The translations under genes and the position numbers were made by a program. From Udeniomyces pyricola (taxonomy: Eukaryota; Basidiomycota; Tremellomycetes; Cystofilobasidiales; Mrakiaceae), in NCBI GenBank assembly GCA_039545295.1, contig BCIK01000013.1, forward strand, positions 496,001 to 560,000: a stretch of DNA of 64,000 bases. Reading direction: 5' to 3'. The notes under the pieces are model-generated. The model ran no database searches, was not told the DNA's origin, and saw nothing but the letters and a program-made list of their open reading frames with translations. Position 1 is the stretch's first letter, and each line of letters starts with the position of its first letter. Positions 47,635-57,887 of the stretch are shown here, in pieces.

Positions 47635-50600
47635 TCAGGAACCGATCCTACGTCTGACAACGTCGGCCCTGATCGAAGCGCTCGCCATGGAGTTCGGTCG
47701 ACTGAGGGGCGAAGACGTCGTATTTGAAAGACGCGGTCGGATCCGGGTGATGCCCCGAAGTCGAGGGGGAGGTCGAGACGCGACTTTGGCTCGGGCTCGG
47801 TCGAGCCAAACCAAGAAGTGACGACCTGAGCACACACACATCAAGTGTGAACGGAAGTGTCGGTGAGGAAAGGCCAGGCAACGAAAGGTGAGTAGGAGCG
47901 ATCGTCAATCAAACCTAATCATTTTCTTCAACACATGCCAAGTTTTCCATCGCCATATGGCGGGATGATGAAACGAATGACTGACCTAAGATCCGACGTC
48001 TCTCCCACCGGTCCGCCTCGTTCTGTGCCTTTCTTTCCGGGTACTTTTCCAAAAGCCGAGCGAGCACGCGTCGTTTGAGCGTCGTCTTGTGGAAGTGAAG
48101 GGCGGTAGCGACTGTCGACCGGCTCTCCCACTTGTAAAGGGCATCGTCGAGTAGGAGACGGTAGTGTCGTTGGGAAACTTGATCTTCCTGAATGAGTTGT
48201 TGAAAGACGTTTGAACGCGAAAGTAGATGAAAAGCATACGAAGAGGTTTCAGTCACATGTCAATTCACCGGTAGGAAAGAAAAGAAGCCTCCCAAGACAG
48301 TAAACGAATGATATTTGAGCGACAGTGAGGGAGAGGTGCACATACCAGTTGCCAAAGTCGAACTTCCTGATAGGCGTCCTTCCACTTTTCCATGGCCCTT
48401 CGAAGGGTCTCCTTGCGAAGGCGTTCGGCACGCGCAACTTCCTCGGCTCGACGGGCGACCGACTGTCGAGTCTTCGTAAGCCAGTGTCCGAAAGCACGGT
48501 GAAGCGCGTCTAAGTGTGTTGATGATTAGAGGACACGAATAGAAAAAGAAATCAAAACTCGTGAGTCACTGACGAGAAACGTCTGACATCTTGCGTCCTC
48601 ATGCACAATCGGTCAAGCTTACCATCCAGTCTGACGTCCCGAAAGCTCTGCATAAGACTAAGTTGCTCGCCATGCTTGACGCAACCATCGATCCAGCGAC
48701 CGAAAGCGACCGAAATGAGTCGAGCGGAGTCGGCTTGAGCGACCTGACGTTGGCGAGCGAGGAGAAAGTTGGTGTGTCTTCGCCAAAGGACCAGGGCGGT
48801 AGATTGTCGCTTCTGGAATGAGGAATGACGCACCAGGTGACATGGTTAAGAAGATATGGTGATTGGTTAGTGAGGAGTGACACAGATGAGTACGTAAGAG
48901 GCTAAACACACTCACCAGGTTGGTCTTTGTGCTGAATGAAACCAGTAACGCATTGAGGGTCTTAGATCGCGCCGTCACTTCTCGCCAGTCTAACACATGG
49001 AGATCCAAATCGAAGGATGAGACGAAGGGCAGCAGTCAGATGTCAAAACACGGTACCTTCTTCAAAACACTGCCGTCATGACATATACTCCATCGCAACT
49101 CACCTTCAAACGCCTCCCGGACCAACGACTCTTCTCGTTTCTTGATCCAAGCAACCTGCTTCTTCCTTCTCGTCATAAAAGCCCAAACGCTCAACGCTCT
49201 TCGGTTGAGCAAAAACTCTCTGGCCACATCAGCCGTGGTCTGTCGTTTGCGCTGATGAGCCAGGTTGAGCTTCCATCTAGCTAACGAGCGACTGAGAAGC
49301 TGCGTCTGATGATGCGTGGAGGCGTGTTGCTCATCTTGACGGTGGGATGAATGGAGATGGCGCCAGTTTGCAAAGGCCGTAGTGAGCCGGGACTGAGACG
49401 TTTGGGCTTGAAAATGCGTCGCGTTATCTGCGGGACCAGATGAGGAGGAAGAAAAAGATAGCAAGGATGAGACATCGGATGGCAATCGAATGTCCGTTTC
49501 TGCCCATTAAACGAGAGCGATTAGAGACGGAAATGCAAGCATGCTGGTAACTGACCTTCAAGATCAACTTGAACATGTTCTAAACGGCTCTTCCATATAG
49601 CCAAGATCCGAGTAAGCAACCGCGTTTCACGCGCGTTGGTCAGGACTCTTCCGAGAGCGTTGGCCCGCCAAGTCAAGAGGACCTCTTTCACGAGAGGACG
49701 TGAGGCGCGAGCTTGGAACTCGGCCGCCGCGTTGGCGAGAAGCTAACAGAGGATCAAATTTGATGATAAAAAGGTCGAAGTGGTTACGAGTTTCGACGGA
49801 TACCAACATTGAATTAACCGCCAGTCGACGGAGAGAGTGAGAGTGTCGAGATAAAGGAAAGACTCACCTCAACCCGACCTAGCCCCCCAACGAGATGACG
49901 CAGACCGGCTTTGAGCAGCATATGCCGACGAAAGATGGTAGCACGTTGGGAGTGATCCCTACGTTGCCGAATCATGACCAAGCAGGAGAAGGTGCACAGG
50001 CTAGAGTCAGCTTCGTCTACCCAAGAGGTCAACGCTCACGCGTGTACTTATAAATAACGTACAAGGCCAGCGTCCAATCGTTCCAAGCGGCTCGCATCAC
50101 CCGATCTTCGCGCCTAGCGAGGACCACCCTCTCCTTTTCCACGCTCTGCTGTGCCCTTGACCAGATAACAAAGCTCCGGAACATGGTCCGTTGGATCTGA
50201 TCAACTTCCCAGTGTTCGAATCGACGTTTGAGTTCGAGTGTATGAGAGGCGAGGAACCGCCAATGCTGAAGGTGTGAGAGGGAAAGTTGCTGCGAGCAAC
50301 GGGCGAGGTGTTTGAGCAGTCGACTTCGTAGACGCCAATGCTGGAAAGATACGAGTGGGCGAGTAAGGATAGGAAAAGGGAATTATGAGCTCGAGAAAAT
50401 TCCAAAGGATGACGGTCATGATCCATCAAACCTACCTTGAACGTGCTCATCATCCGCCTCTTTTCGATCCAACCGATCATTCCAGCTTCCTTCTCCTCCA
50501 TCAAACTTTCCCACCTCTTTCTTCGCCTCGCTTCCCATGCCGTCTTCCATGCTAGCCAAGCCCTCCCAACGACCTTTTTTTGCTCGTACGACGCGACGTC

Positions 50601-52188
50601 TTCGAGTCGCGTCTTGTGAAAGCGATGGACGGAGACCCAGATCTGCAACATCCGGTTCTGGGTTCGACGTGAGGCAAACCCATCGGCAACGAGGGTTAAA
50701 GACAGGTAGTATGCGTGAGCTCGTCGCCAGTGAGCGAGAGATGAATCAAGAAGCAAGCGGGATCGAGCGCGGTCGATTTGAAGCGTGGTTGTCTATTGAA
50801 AGGGAGCAGAGTCGTTGAACGAGGCAGGATTCTGTCAGCTTCCAACAGGGTGACAACAGACGACAATCTTTGAGCTGCGAGACAACGACGAGGAGAGACG
50901 ACGGAAGCAATACTCGCCAAAACCCATTCCCTGCCTCTCGTCCAAACGTCCCAACATCGACCTACTAATCCGAGCTCGTAAAAGTGATCAGCCCTCGCCT
51001 CATCTTCTTTTTGACGAGCCCGCTCTTCGTCTTCTCTCTCGAGTTCTGCCTCGATCAATGCACGTGACTGTGAAATTTGCTTTGGCAACTTGGGTCCCGA
51101 TGGAGGAAGGATGGGAGGAAGTTGGATTTGGGAAGACGCCGACGCCAAGCGAGGTCGTTGCGCATGGATAGGCTGTACACGTTGCTGAAGCTCTTGCCGG
51201 TTCAAGAGGTGATGGGATGTTGGTTGTTGTTGGAGAAACGCGATGGGGTGTGATGGTCTCAACGGCGTGGGCGTATGCAGGTGAATCGGAGTCGAAGGCG
51301 GTCGTCGAGGCAAAGGCGTCGGTTTCGAGCTCATGCCCCCTCCGCTATCGAAGTACGTGTGCTGCTTGCCACTCTGTTCAGGGTAGTAGCTAGCTGTCGA
51401 CTGTACAGTGCTCTGAGGGCGGCGAAGAATAGGGTGCCGAGACGCCAGGGGAGTGGAGGTCTGAAGCGGCGGAGAAAGGGAGATTTGCGAGGGCGCCCAA
51501 GGCTTGTCATCAGACGACATCAGGATAGATGGACAGGGGTGAGAAAAATGGGAGGAAGATGGCCTGGGAGGGTGCGAGCTGGGTTGACGTTCATCATGAC
51601 GGATTGCTGCTGCTGCGATCGACTGGGACACATCCGAGTAAACGAAGCCATCGTTCTCTCCATCGGTTTCCGTTGCGTCGAGCGTTGCTTCCGATTGAGT
51701 CTCATCGCGATAGGACTCTTCGTAGGATGGTGGGGGGCGGGCAGTGTTGTCGGGATATATCGAGGGTTCGTCTAGAATGGATAGGGGCTGAGTCGAGGGA
51801 AGAAAGGATGGGGAAGGTAGAGGCGGAGACGGAGGAGACGAGGAAAGGTGCTGCTCTTGCCATCGCCGCCAGCGAGTTTGCCAGTTGGGACCCGGCATCA
51901 TGCCAAGCTTGAGGATAAACTGATAGTACCTGAGCAATCGTGTTGGGAGTGGATTGATGAGTAAAATGGCAACATATGAGACAGAAGCGACGCTCTGCGG
52001 AGGATGATATGGAGGTTGCGTGGGAGGACGATCATAGGACCTTACGCGACATCGTCCGCCGGGTCGAAGCCGTAGTCGAGGAGGACCTTGTTGTAAGCTC
52101 GAAAGATGTCGAGAAACGTGCTCGTGTCGATCCCAGCTTCAGTGACGATGGCCTGAGCGAGTCTCACGTCCAGTCGCTCGACGCTCAT
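47635..52188 (-). CDS. Sfi1-like centrin-binding repeat protein of the spindle pole/centrosome
   Basis: Homologue of Sfi1, a long helical rod that binds centrin at each repeat and underlies spindle-pole-body half-bridge duplication. Twelve exons join in phase to about 1,097 aa: 52188-52046, 51929-50924, 50792-50436, 50340-50048, 49958-49868, 49742-49556, 49499-49104, 48989-48916, 48812-48623, 48509-48346, 48187-47986 and 47825-47635. After about 300 residues of Pro/Ser-rich N-terminus, roughly 20 repeats of about 30 residues follow. Each has an aromatic/aliphatic core and a conserved Trp: AHWRRAH, LQIWVSVH, LQHWRFLA, LTWRANAL, FANWRHLH, LARWKLNL, LVLWRRHT, FGRWIDG, FGHWLTKT, MEKWKDAY. The end is basic (RLRGITRIR). 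The donor at 50923 (GTTTTG) is weak and is the least certain junction. Confidence 0.87.
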
Positions 52189-52565
52189 GGACGAGAGTGG
52201 GACAGAAAAGGAGGGAGACGCGTGGTTGAGGAGGAGAACGACGCGCGCTCGACAACGCGACGGCTTGGTTATAACCAAGCTCCGAGATCCGAGATGCAAC
52301 ATGCAAGATGTTATGTGTCGGCGGCCACCCCATGGAATGGGAATCAACGCGCTGAGAAAATTTATCTCCCTCTATAGCCAAAGGGCTTTTCGTTTCTGAT
52401 CAGAGAGAAACAGGTCTGCGACAGGTTTTGCGCCGTTACTCAACGCGAGCTGCTGCGCACGGTGACTTGCAAACGCAGCCTGCAGAGGTTATAGTAGTAG
52501 TCACATATAATAGATCAATGACATGTTGTATTGCATGTATACTTCCTTTGTACTTGTCTGAACAT
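52189..52565. other. SFI1 upstream region
   Basis: About 380 bases with no supported gene, between the SFI1 start and the end of a degenerate minus-strand ORF. It should contain the SFI1 promoter. Confidence 0.4.
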
Positions 52566-53390
52566 TTACCAGCCTCGACCTTGCCCTAATGCACACCCGA
52601 CGCGACGAGGCCAAGGTCTCTTCTCGATCCAAGCATCCCAATCCGCCTCATCTTCCCTCCAAAGCTCGGGCCTGAGAGCCGCAAACCTCTGCTTTCGTTC
52701 CCGACGTTCTTGGGAATGCGATTTGATGTGCGATTCGTAGATATTCCGGATCTCTTCGTCCAGGCAGAGGTACTGACGTGTTCGATGGCAGCGAGGGGTG
52801 AAGACGAGTTTGTCCAGGCAAGGCCAGGCAAGCCAGCCTCGGACCAGATGAGGGAATGATGATTGGACCAAGCTGCGACAGTGCCTGATGTTGCCGAAAT
52901 CAAGTTTGATCCGGACTTTCTTGAGCGGATCTCGAACCCATTCACAAGCAGAGAAGAAGTCGGCGACGTGTTTGAGATCGCCAACGTCAGGCAGCCTGTA
53001 GGACTCGTTGTCAAGGTTCAACAGAAGAGAGCTTAGTATAAAGGTGACGGTCTCTATTTGCGACCAGGTCCCGATTCAAGCAGCGATGTTCAGCCTATCA
53101 ACCCATGCGAGTCCCCACTTGGTCGAGCAGGAAGCGCCGAACGCGAGGGAGAGCTTGAGATGGCGAGGTGAGAGGGACGCAACAAAAGGGGTAAACTCTG
53201 TGGCCTTCGAGTTGGATCGTGTGGACATGGGGAAAAGTAAGGAAAATCGTGCTAGCTCGGGATTTCCGACATCAACCAAGGTATCGTGGAAGGGACAAAG
53301 CGTGAGCGTTCGAGCGTGCGACAGCGTATAGTCGGCGAGAAGTCTCGCAAGTCGAGGCGTCGCTTTCTGAACAAGTTTGCGAACATGCCG
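52566..53390 (-). pseudogene. Degenerate hypothetical protein gene with in-frame stop
   Basis: A single minus-strand reading frame runs from about 53390 to 52566 and is interrupted once by TGA at 53076-53078. The frame upstream (KLVQKATPRLARLLADY, then LTLCPFHDTLVDV and GNPELARFSLLF) and downstream (IGTWSQIETVTFILSSLL, then DNESYRLPDVGDL, FSACEWVRDPLKKVRI and IYESHIKSHSQERR) both look like real coding sequence of one F-box-type or leucine-rich hypothetical protein. Composition does not change at the stop. There is no start codon in context and a TGA sits upstream near 53390, so the N-terminus is missing or lies in an exon I cannot place. I do not recognise a named family. A sequencing error or a hidden intron at 53077 would make it an intact gene. 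Confidence 0.5.
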
Positions 53391-54991
53391 TCACCAAGGC
53401 AAGGACAGAGAAGCATAGAGCAAGATCAGCTCGGCTCCACCTGTGAGGTTATCCTCGAACATGATTAACGTGAGGCGATTGCTCGTACCGGTGCGAGAGG
53501 TCAGTTGGAATAAGAGGTGAGTTGGAAAGAGCCAGATATGAGTGCGCGTGGACGGGAGATATGATATGCATAAGATGGCCAATGGATTGCATGGATTAAG
53601 GGATTGGTTACAATACACGCGGTAATATAGTCGGCCTGTGCCTGCAGCTGTTTCTTTCTTGCTTCTCTACTTCTTGCATTTCCCCTTGAAATAGGGCGCG
53701 AGAAACCTTGCGACGCCAGGTATCGCCCAGTTCTCAAGCTCGCAGGCGGGAATCCACGTCCTGGCAGGGGCAAGGGCTTGAAGGCGAAGGAGACACAGAA
53801 TGCCGTCAAAATTTGCCGGCAGGCGTGAGATGACGCCGCCTACGTGCCCCCTGCCCTGGAGCCTGGACCCAAGCTCAGCGGCCAACAACAAAACGGTAGC
53901 ACCATGGCCAAGGTTAGTCGTACTCTTCTCCAATCTCATCAATGGTCTGCCCTGAATTCCTTGTCACTTATCACCCGACGTCTTTCTCTTCCCCTCTTTT
54001 TTCTTGTTCTACTTCATGCGTTTACCGTTCGTATTGGGAGCAACAAATATTACAACTGAAGCATGTGCATTGTATACCGTGACATTGACGAGTCCAACCC
54101 CAGTCTGTTCTCCTTGTTCAGGTCGAGATCGACGTCAACAGCCCTGGTGCGAAAGCCCTGGGAAACCACCTTTCATAGGGAGAGAATTCCGCCCGACGGA
54201 CTAGGTATTGTCAACCATATTTGGCATGCATCAGCGTTCCGCCACAGCATCAATATATAGTAGAAACAGTCACGCTCTCAGTTCAATTAATAGTTCACTT
54301 GATGTTTGTTCCATCGTTTTTTTTTTTTTTTCGGCCGAAAGATGTATGCTGTTTCTCTTGTAGTATAACATGTTTAATATACGAAAATCATGTTGTGTCG
54401 GCTTGTATGTTATGTGTAGCAGAGTGCCTGATAACTGACGAATTTGGCTGCCAGGTATCTAGTACGCTCTGCTGCCACGTACACAAACCCGGTTACTACA
54501 TAGTCATATTTATATGATCTGGGGTGACCGAGCATGGTGGGTACGGAAAGTCCCCCCCCCCCCCTTCTATCCCCCTCCCTCTTTAGGGTCGCGATAATTC
54601 AGGATACCGTACGATATGTGTCGAGGCTAGGAAGGTTAGATGTATCTATTAGTAATGAGGCGTGAGGCTCAGTTTGCAAGCATCTTCAGTTGTCGAGGCA
54701 GCGATTTATATATATATATATATTGCTTCGTAGGATTAATCCCTTGTAGTTTTCACCCTCCTGGATCAGTTATGACTTCAGGTCGACCCGGCTTAAACGA
54801 TCCGGGTCATCTGTACCTTGTTCGTCGATAGATCTCAGATCCTCTTTGAATTTCTTCTCTTTTATTTTTCCCAAGCAGAACTGTCTCTTTTGGTTTTAGA
54901 CTCATCAATCAAAGACGCCAAAGCAGGGTTCGTATGTACGTTTGCAAAGCTTTCTTCTTTTTTCTTGTGGAAGAGAAAGAGAAAAAAAGGT
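53391..54991. other. Intergenic region with no supported gene
   Basis: 1.6 kb. Several ORFs of 60-100 codons occur on both strands, but none shows a motif or continues the degenerate gene. A TA repeat lies at 54709-54723, a T run near 54318 and a C run at 54554-54565. It includes the eS10 3' UTR. Confidence 0.4.
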
Positions 54992-56031
54992 TTACTCCCT
55001 GGGGGCACCTCGACCGACACCGGCGAATCGGGGCTTGAAGTCACCTCCGGCACCCTCCTTGTCGGCGGCACCGTCGTCTCGTCGTCGGTACTCTCCTCGG
55101 CCCTGACCCTCGGGTCGGGGGGCTCGGTAAGCACCTCCGGCACCCTGGGGTCGGGCAGCGGCTCGCGCGGGTCGCTTGAGGGTGTTGGGGACGATCTCAG
55201 CGGGGAGGTGGAGGCTAAATTGGGAAACACCACACATAAACACGCGTACATGAAGATGGGCACAGAGCAGAGAGAAGCGAGACAAAGAGGGGGAAAAGAA
55301 CGAAGGCGTCAGCCCTCGAATTCGAAAAGGAGTTTCCCTTAGACAACACGATAAACGAGAGAACGAAGAAAAAAAAGAAGTAAAGGGAAAGTGACGTACA
55401 ACTCCCTCAAGTAGTCGAGGCCCTCAGGGGTCAAGGTGTAGTAGTAGTACAACCAAGAGACTGTATTGAAAATCCCCGAGAATTGAGCAGGAAAACCAAA
55501 TCAGCGCGTCGATCTATTTGAGTCTTTCTTTCTTTCATCATTTCTTCTCTCTTCAATGCTCTGACTGCAAAGGAAGAGAAGAAGAGATAGAAGAATTCAA
55601 GGTTTTCGAGACGGAACGTACACTGGGTCTTGACGTAACCCCTGGAGGTAAGGGACTGCATCGACTTGATGACCTCGAGGTTGGGGATCTCGGGCAACTC
55701 GGGGTGAGAAGCAAGGTTGAAGTCCTTGGGAGCAACCATGACACCCTCTGAATCGAGTCACAACGCATACAAACACAACCATATCGAGAAGGCATAAGTA
55801 AAGGAGGGAGAATGAGAAGACGAAGTCAAAGTCAGCTATGTGTTGGGAACGAGCGAGCTTTTGGACAAGACCTCTTGCACGTCTCCCGAGGAGTCTTTCC
55901 AATAGCACCAACAACTGACACAACTACCAAAGGGAAGAAAGGCAAAGCCAGGCTAGAAAAAGAAACGGCCAAAACGTACCCTTGAAGAGGTTCTCGTAGA
56001 TCGCCCGCCTGTTAGCCTTGGAAATAAGCAT
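54992..56031 (-). CDS. rps10: 40S ribosomal protein eS10
   Basis: Small-subunit protein eS10, located at the head of the 40S near the mRNA entry. Four exons join in phase to 153 aa: 56031-55980, 55747-55622, 55460-55400 and 55214-54992. The reading starts [20 protein letters not shown], continues [40 protein letters not shown], and [15 protein letters not shown], then ends in the usual Arg/Gly/Ala-rich tail ([21 protein letters not shown]). Length and intron-interrupted structure are normal. The winged-helix core is complete. Confidence 0.96.
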
Positions 56032-57887
56032 TTTCGATGAGAGTTGAGGTAAAAATTCGGTAGTACAACTAGATCTGTTGCACTAGGCCCGGCCTTGGTG
56101 AGACGAAAGGAAGGAAAAGGAGAAAGGGAAAAGAAAGAGTCAGTTCTCTTGAAGGTTGGTCGGTCGCTTGGCTGAGAAGGGACTTGTGTGTGAGAGTGGA
56201 AGGAGAAGCCGAGGAAGGGAGGGGTTTGTCGTTTGTGTCGCAGTAGGAGGCGGGCTGTCGGTGTCGCCTGGATGGTGTACGATTGCCGAAGATGAACGTA
56301 GATATGTCGAGCGGGTGAATAGACCTGAGAATGATGATGAGGCCACCCGAGAGGCGGGAAGGGCAAGAACGTAGGGAAAAGGAGAGGGAGAGGAGGGGGG
56401 GGGGGGCGACGGCTTTTTTTTCGCAGAGGGAAGAGAGGATCCTGGGTGGTGCTGGATGGTCTCCCTTCCCTTTCGTCTCCCTGGCATGCTTTTGCCAGCA
56501 TACATCCCTCCTACGCTTGCTACGCTGGATGCTCCCTCTACAGGAACGTCCTCCTCGATCTAGACCCTTGCTCTTTATCCCCCTTCTGAGCCTCCGCGCT
56601 CGCTTGGCCGCTTCCTCGGGCTCGCCGTCTCTGTGCCCGCCCCGTCCGCTCACTCGTCCCACCAAAGTTGGGTTTCGGTTCGATTTTGGGTTAGAGGTCC
56701 GGGTTTGCGAGTGGTCGGTTCGGGAGTCGTCCTTTGGGTCGTTGGGCGTGAACATATTGTCGTATGGCGAGTACGAGAGTAGACATGTCGAATGAGAGAG
56801 ACGGCGAGGGAAGAAACGTCGAGAGGAGAGGGGCAGGGGGGGAGGAAAAGCAAGACGTGCTGGGGCGGGCTCGTCTACTTACTGAGATTCGTCGTGTGAA
56901 GAGAGAGGTCTGCGGAAAGGGGGGGAAGAGGAAACCAACGGAGGGCCAGCCAAAATCTTGCCCTGTCTCGATCGGATTTCTCTGGCTCTGCTCTTTCTTC
57001 CCATTCGATTCCCTCTGCCTCTGCTCTCCCTCTCCTTCTCTCTCTCTCGCTCAACTCCAGCAGCGGCTTGCAACAACCTCCCCTCGCCTGGATCAGTTGT
57101 TCGCATCCGATCCCTCTATCACCACTATATACATCTATCATACCAGCTCTCACACCTCGTCACCTCGACTCATCTTTCTATACATTTATCCGTCCATTTA
57201 TATGCCCAACTCTTCATACATTATCTCAACGGATATTCCCTTGCCGCGCATTCATAATTATGCTTTAACTCTCCCTCATCTCTCACCATAGTTATCGATT
57301 CGATCATGCATCCCGAGGCAACTGACCGATGCCGCTTCATCAGGGCTGTGCTACGTGATTGCTGCACAGCAATGGATATCGTTGCCTCCAATCAAGCTGC
57401 ATCCATCACCGGATATATATCGGATCTCAATGAGCCTCTCCTTACGTCAAATCGATAATTCATGGCTTTTCTCGCTCTAGTTATCGCATGCACGTGCAAT
57501 AGCCCTTCATCTTTGAGCCAATCAAGGTAGAAACCACCACGAGCGAAAGAAATACTAGAGCGGCAGCGATCAGCTTGTTCCTCATGCATGCTCGCTCATT
57601 GACGCACGCGGTCTGACAAACCCCCCTTTTCCTCGCTCGCGCATCATCAACCATCTCCTGCATCTCTCTCTATCCTTCCTAACACAACGTCTCTGGAACA
57701 AGTCCGTCCATCCCTGGCAATTTCTCTACATACCTACATCTTTTCTATAGACTCACACTTCTACTCTCATTCCTCAGGTTTCCACGCCTCCCCTGCTTCT
57801 AACGCCCATTTGCCTCGAATCGCTGCTCTAGTTCCCTATTACACTACAACATTCCCCCCTCTCTCTCCCTCCACTCTTTTCATCAAC
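56032..57887. promoter_or_regulatory. Divergent intergenic region, eS10 / septin
   Basis: 1.86 kb between divergent starts. ORFs at 56069-56755 (minus) and 56764-57291 (plus) overlap opposite-strand low complexity and show no family motif. The 56.9-57.3 kb and 57.7-57.9 kb parts are pyrimidine-rich on the plus strand, as expected upstream of the septin start. TATA-like stretches occur near 57125 and 57410. No coding feature is supported. Confidence 0.4.

Noticed and set aside
47580..47640. GGTTCAAATCC, matching the tRNA B-box consensus (plus strand)
   Set aside because: No matching A-box or 5' acceptor strand upstream, and the T-stem has a mismatch; it lies in the 3' flank of SFI1.
47468..47821. 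Basic plus-strand ORF of 117 codons
   Set aside because: Overlaps the last SFI1 exon in antisense, and the SFI1 reading is supported by phase and a splice acceptor.
53667..53942. 91-codon minus-strand ORF upstream of the degenerate gene
   Set aside because: No similarity or phase-compatible splice path to the ORF at 52566-53390.
56069..56755. 228-codon minus-strand ORF between eS10 and septin
   Set aside because: Arg/Ser/Pro-biased, no motif, overlaps other long ORFs on both strands, and sits in a promoter region.
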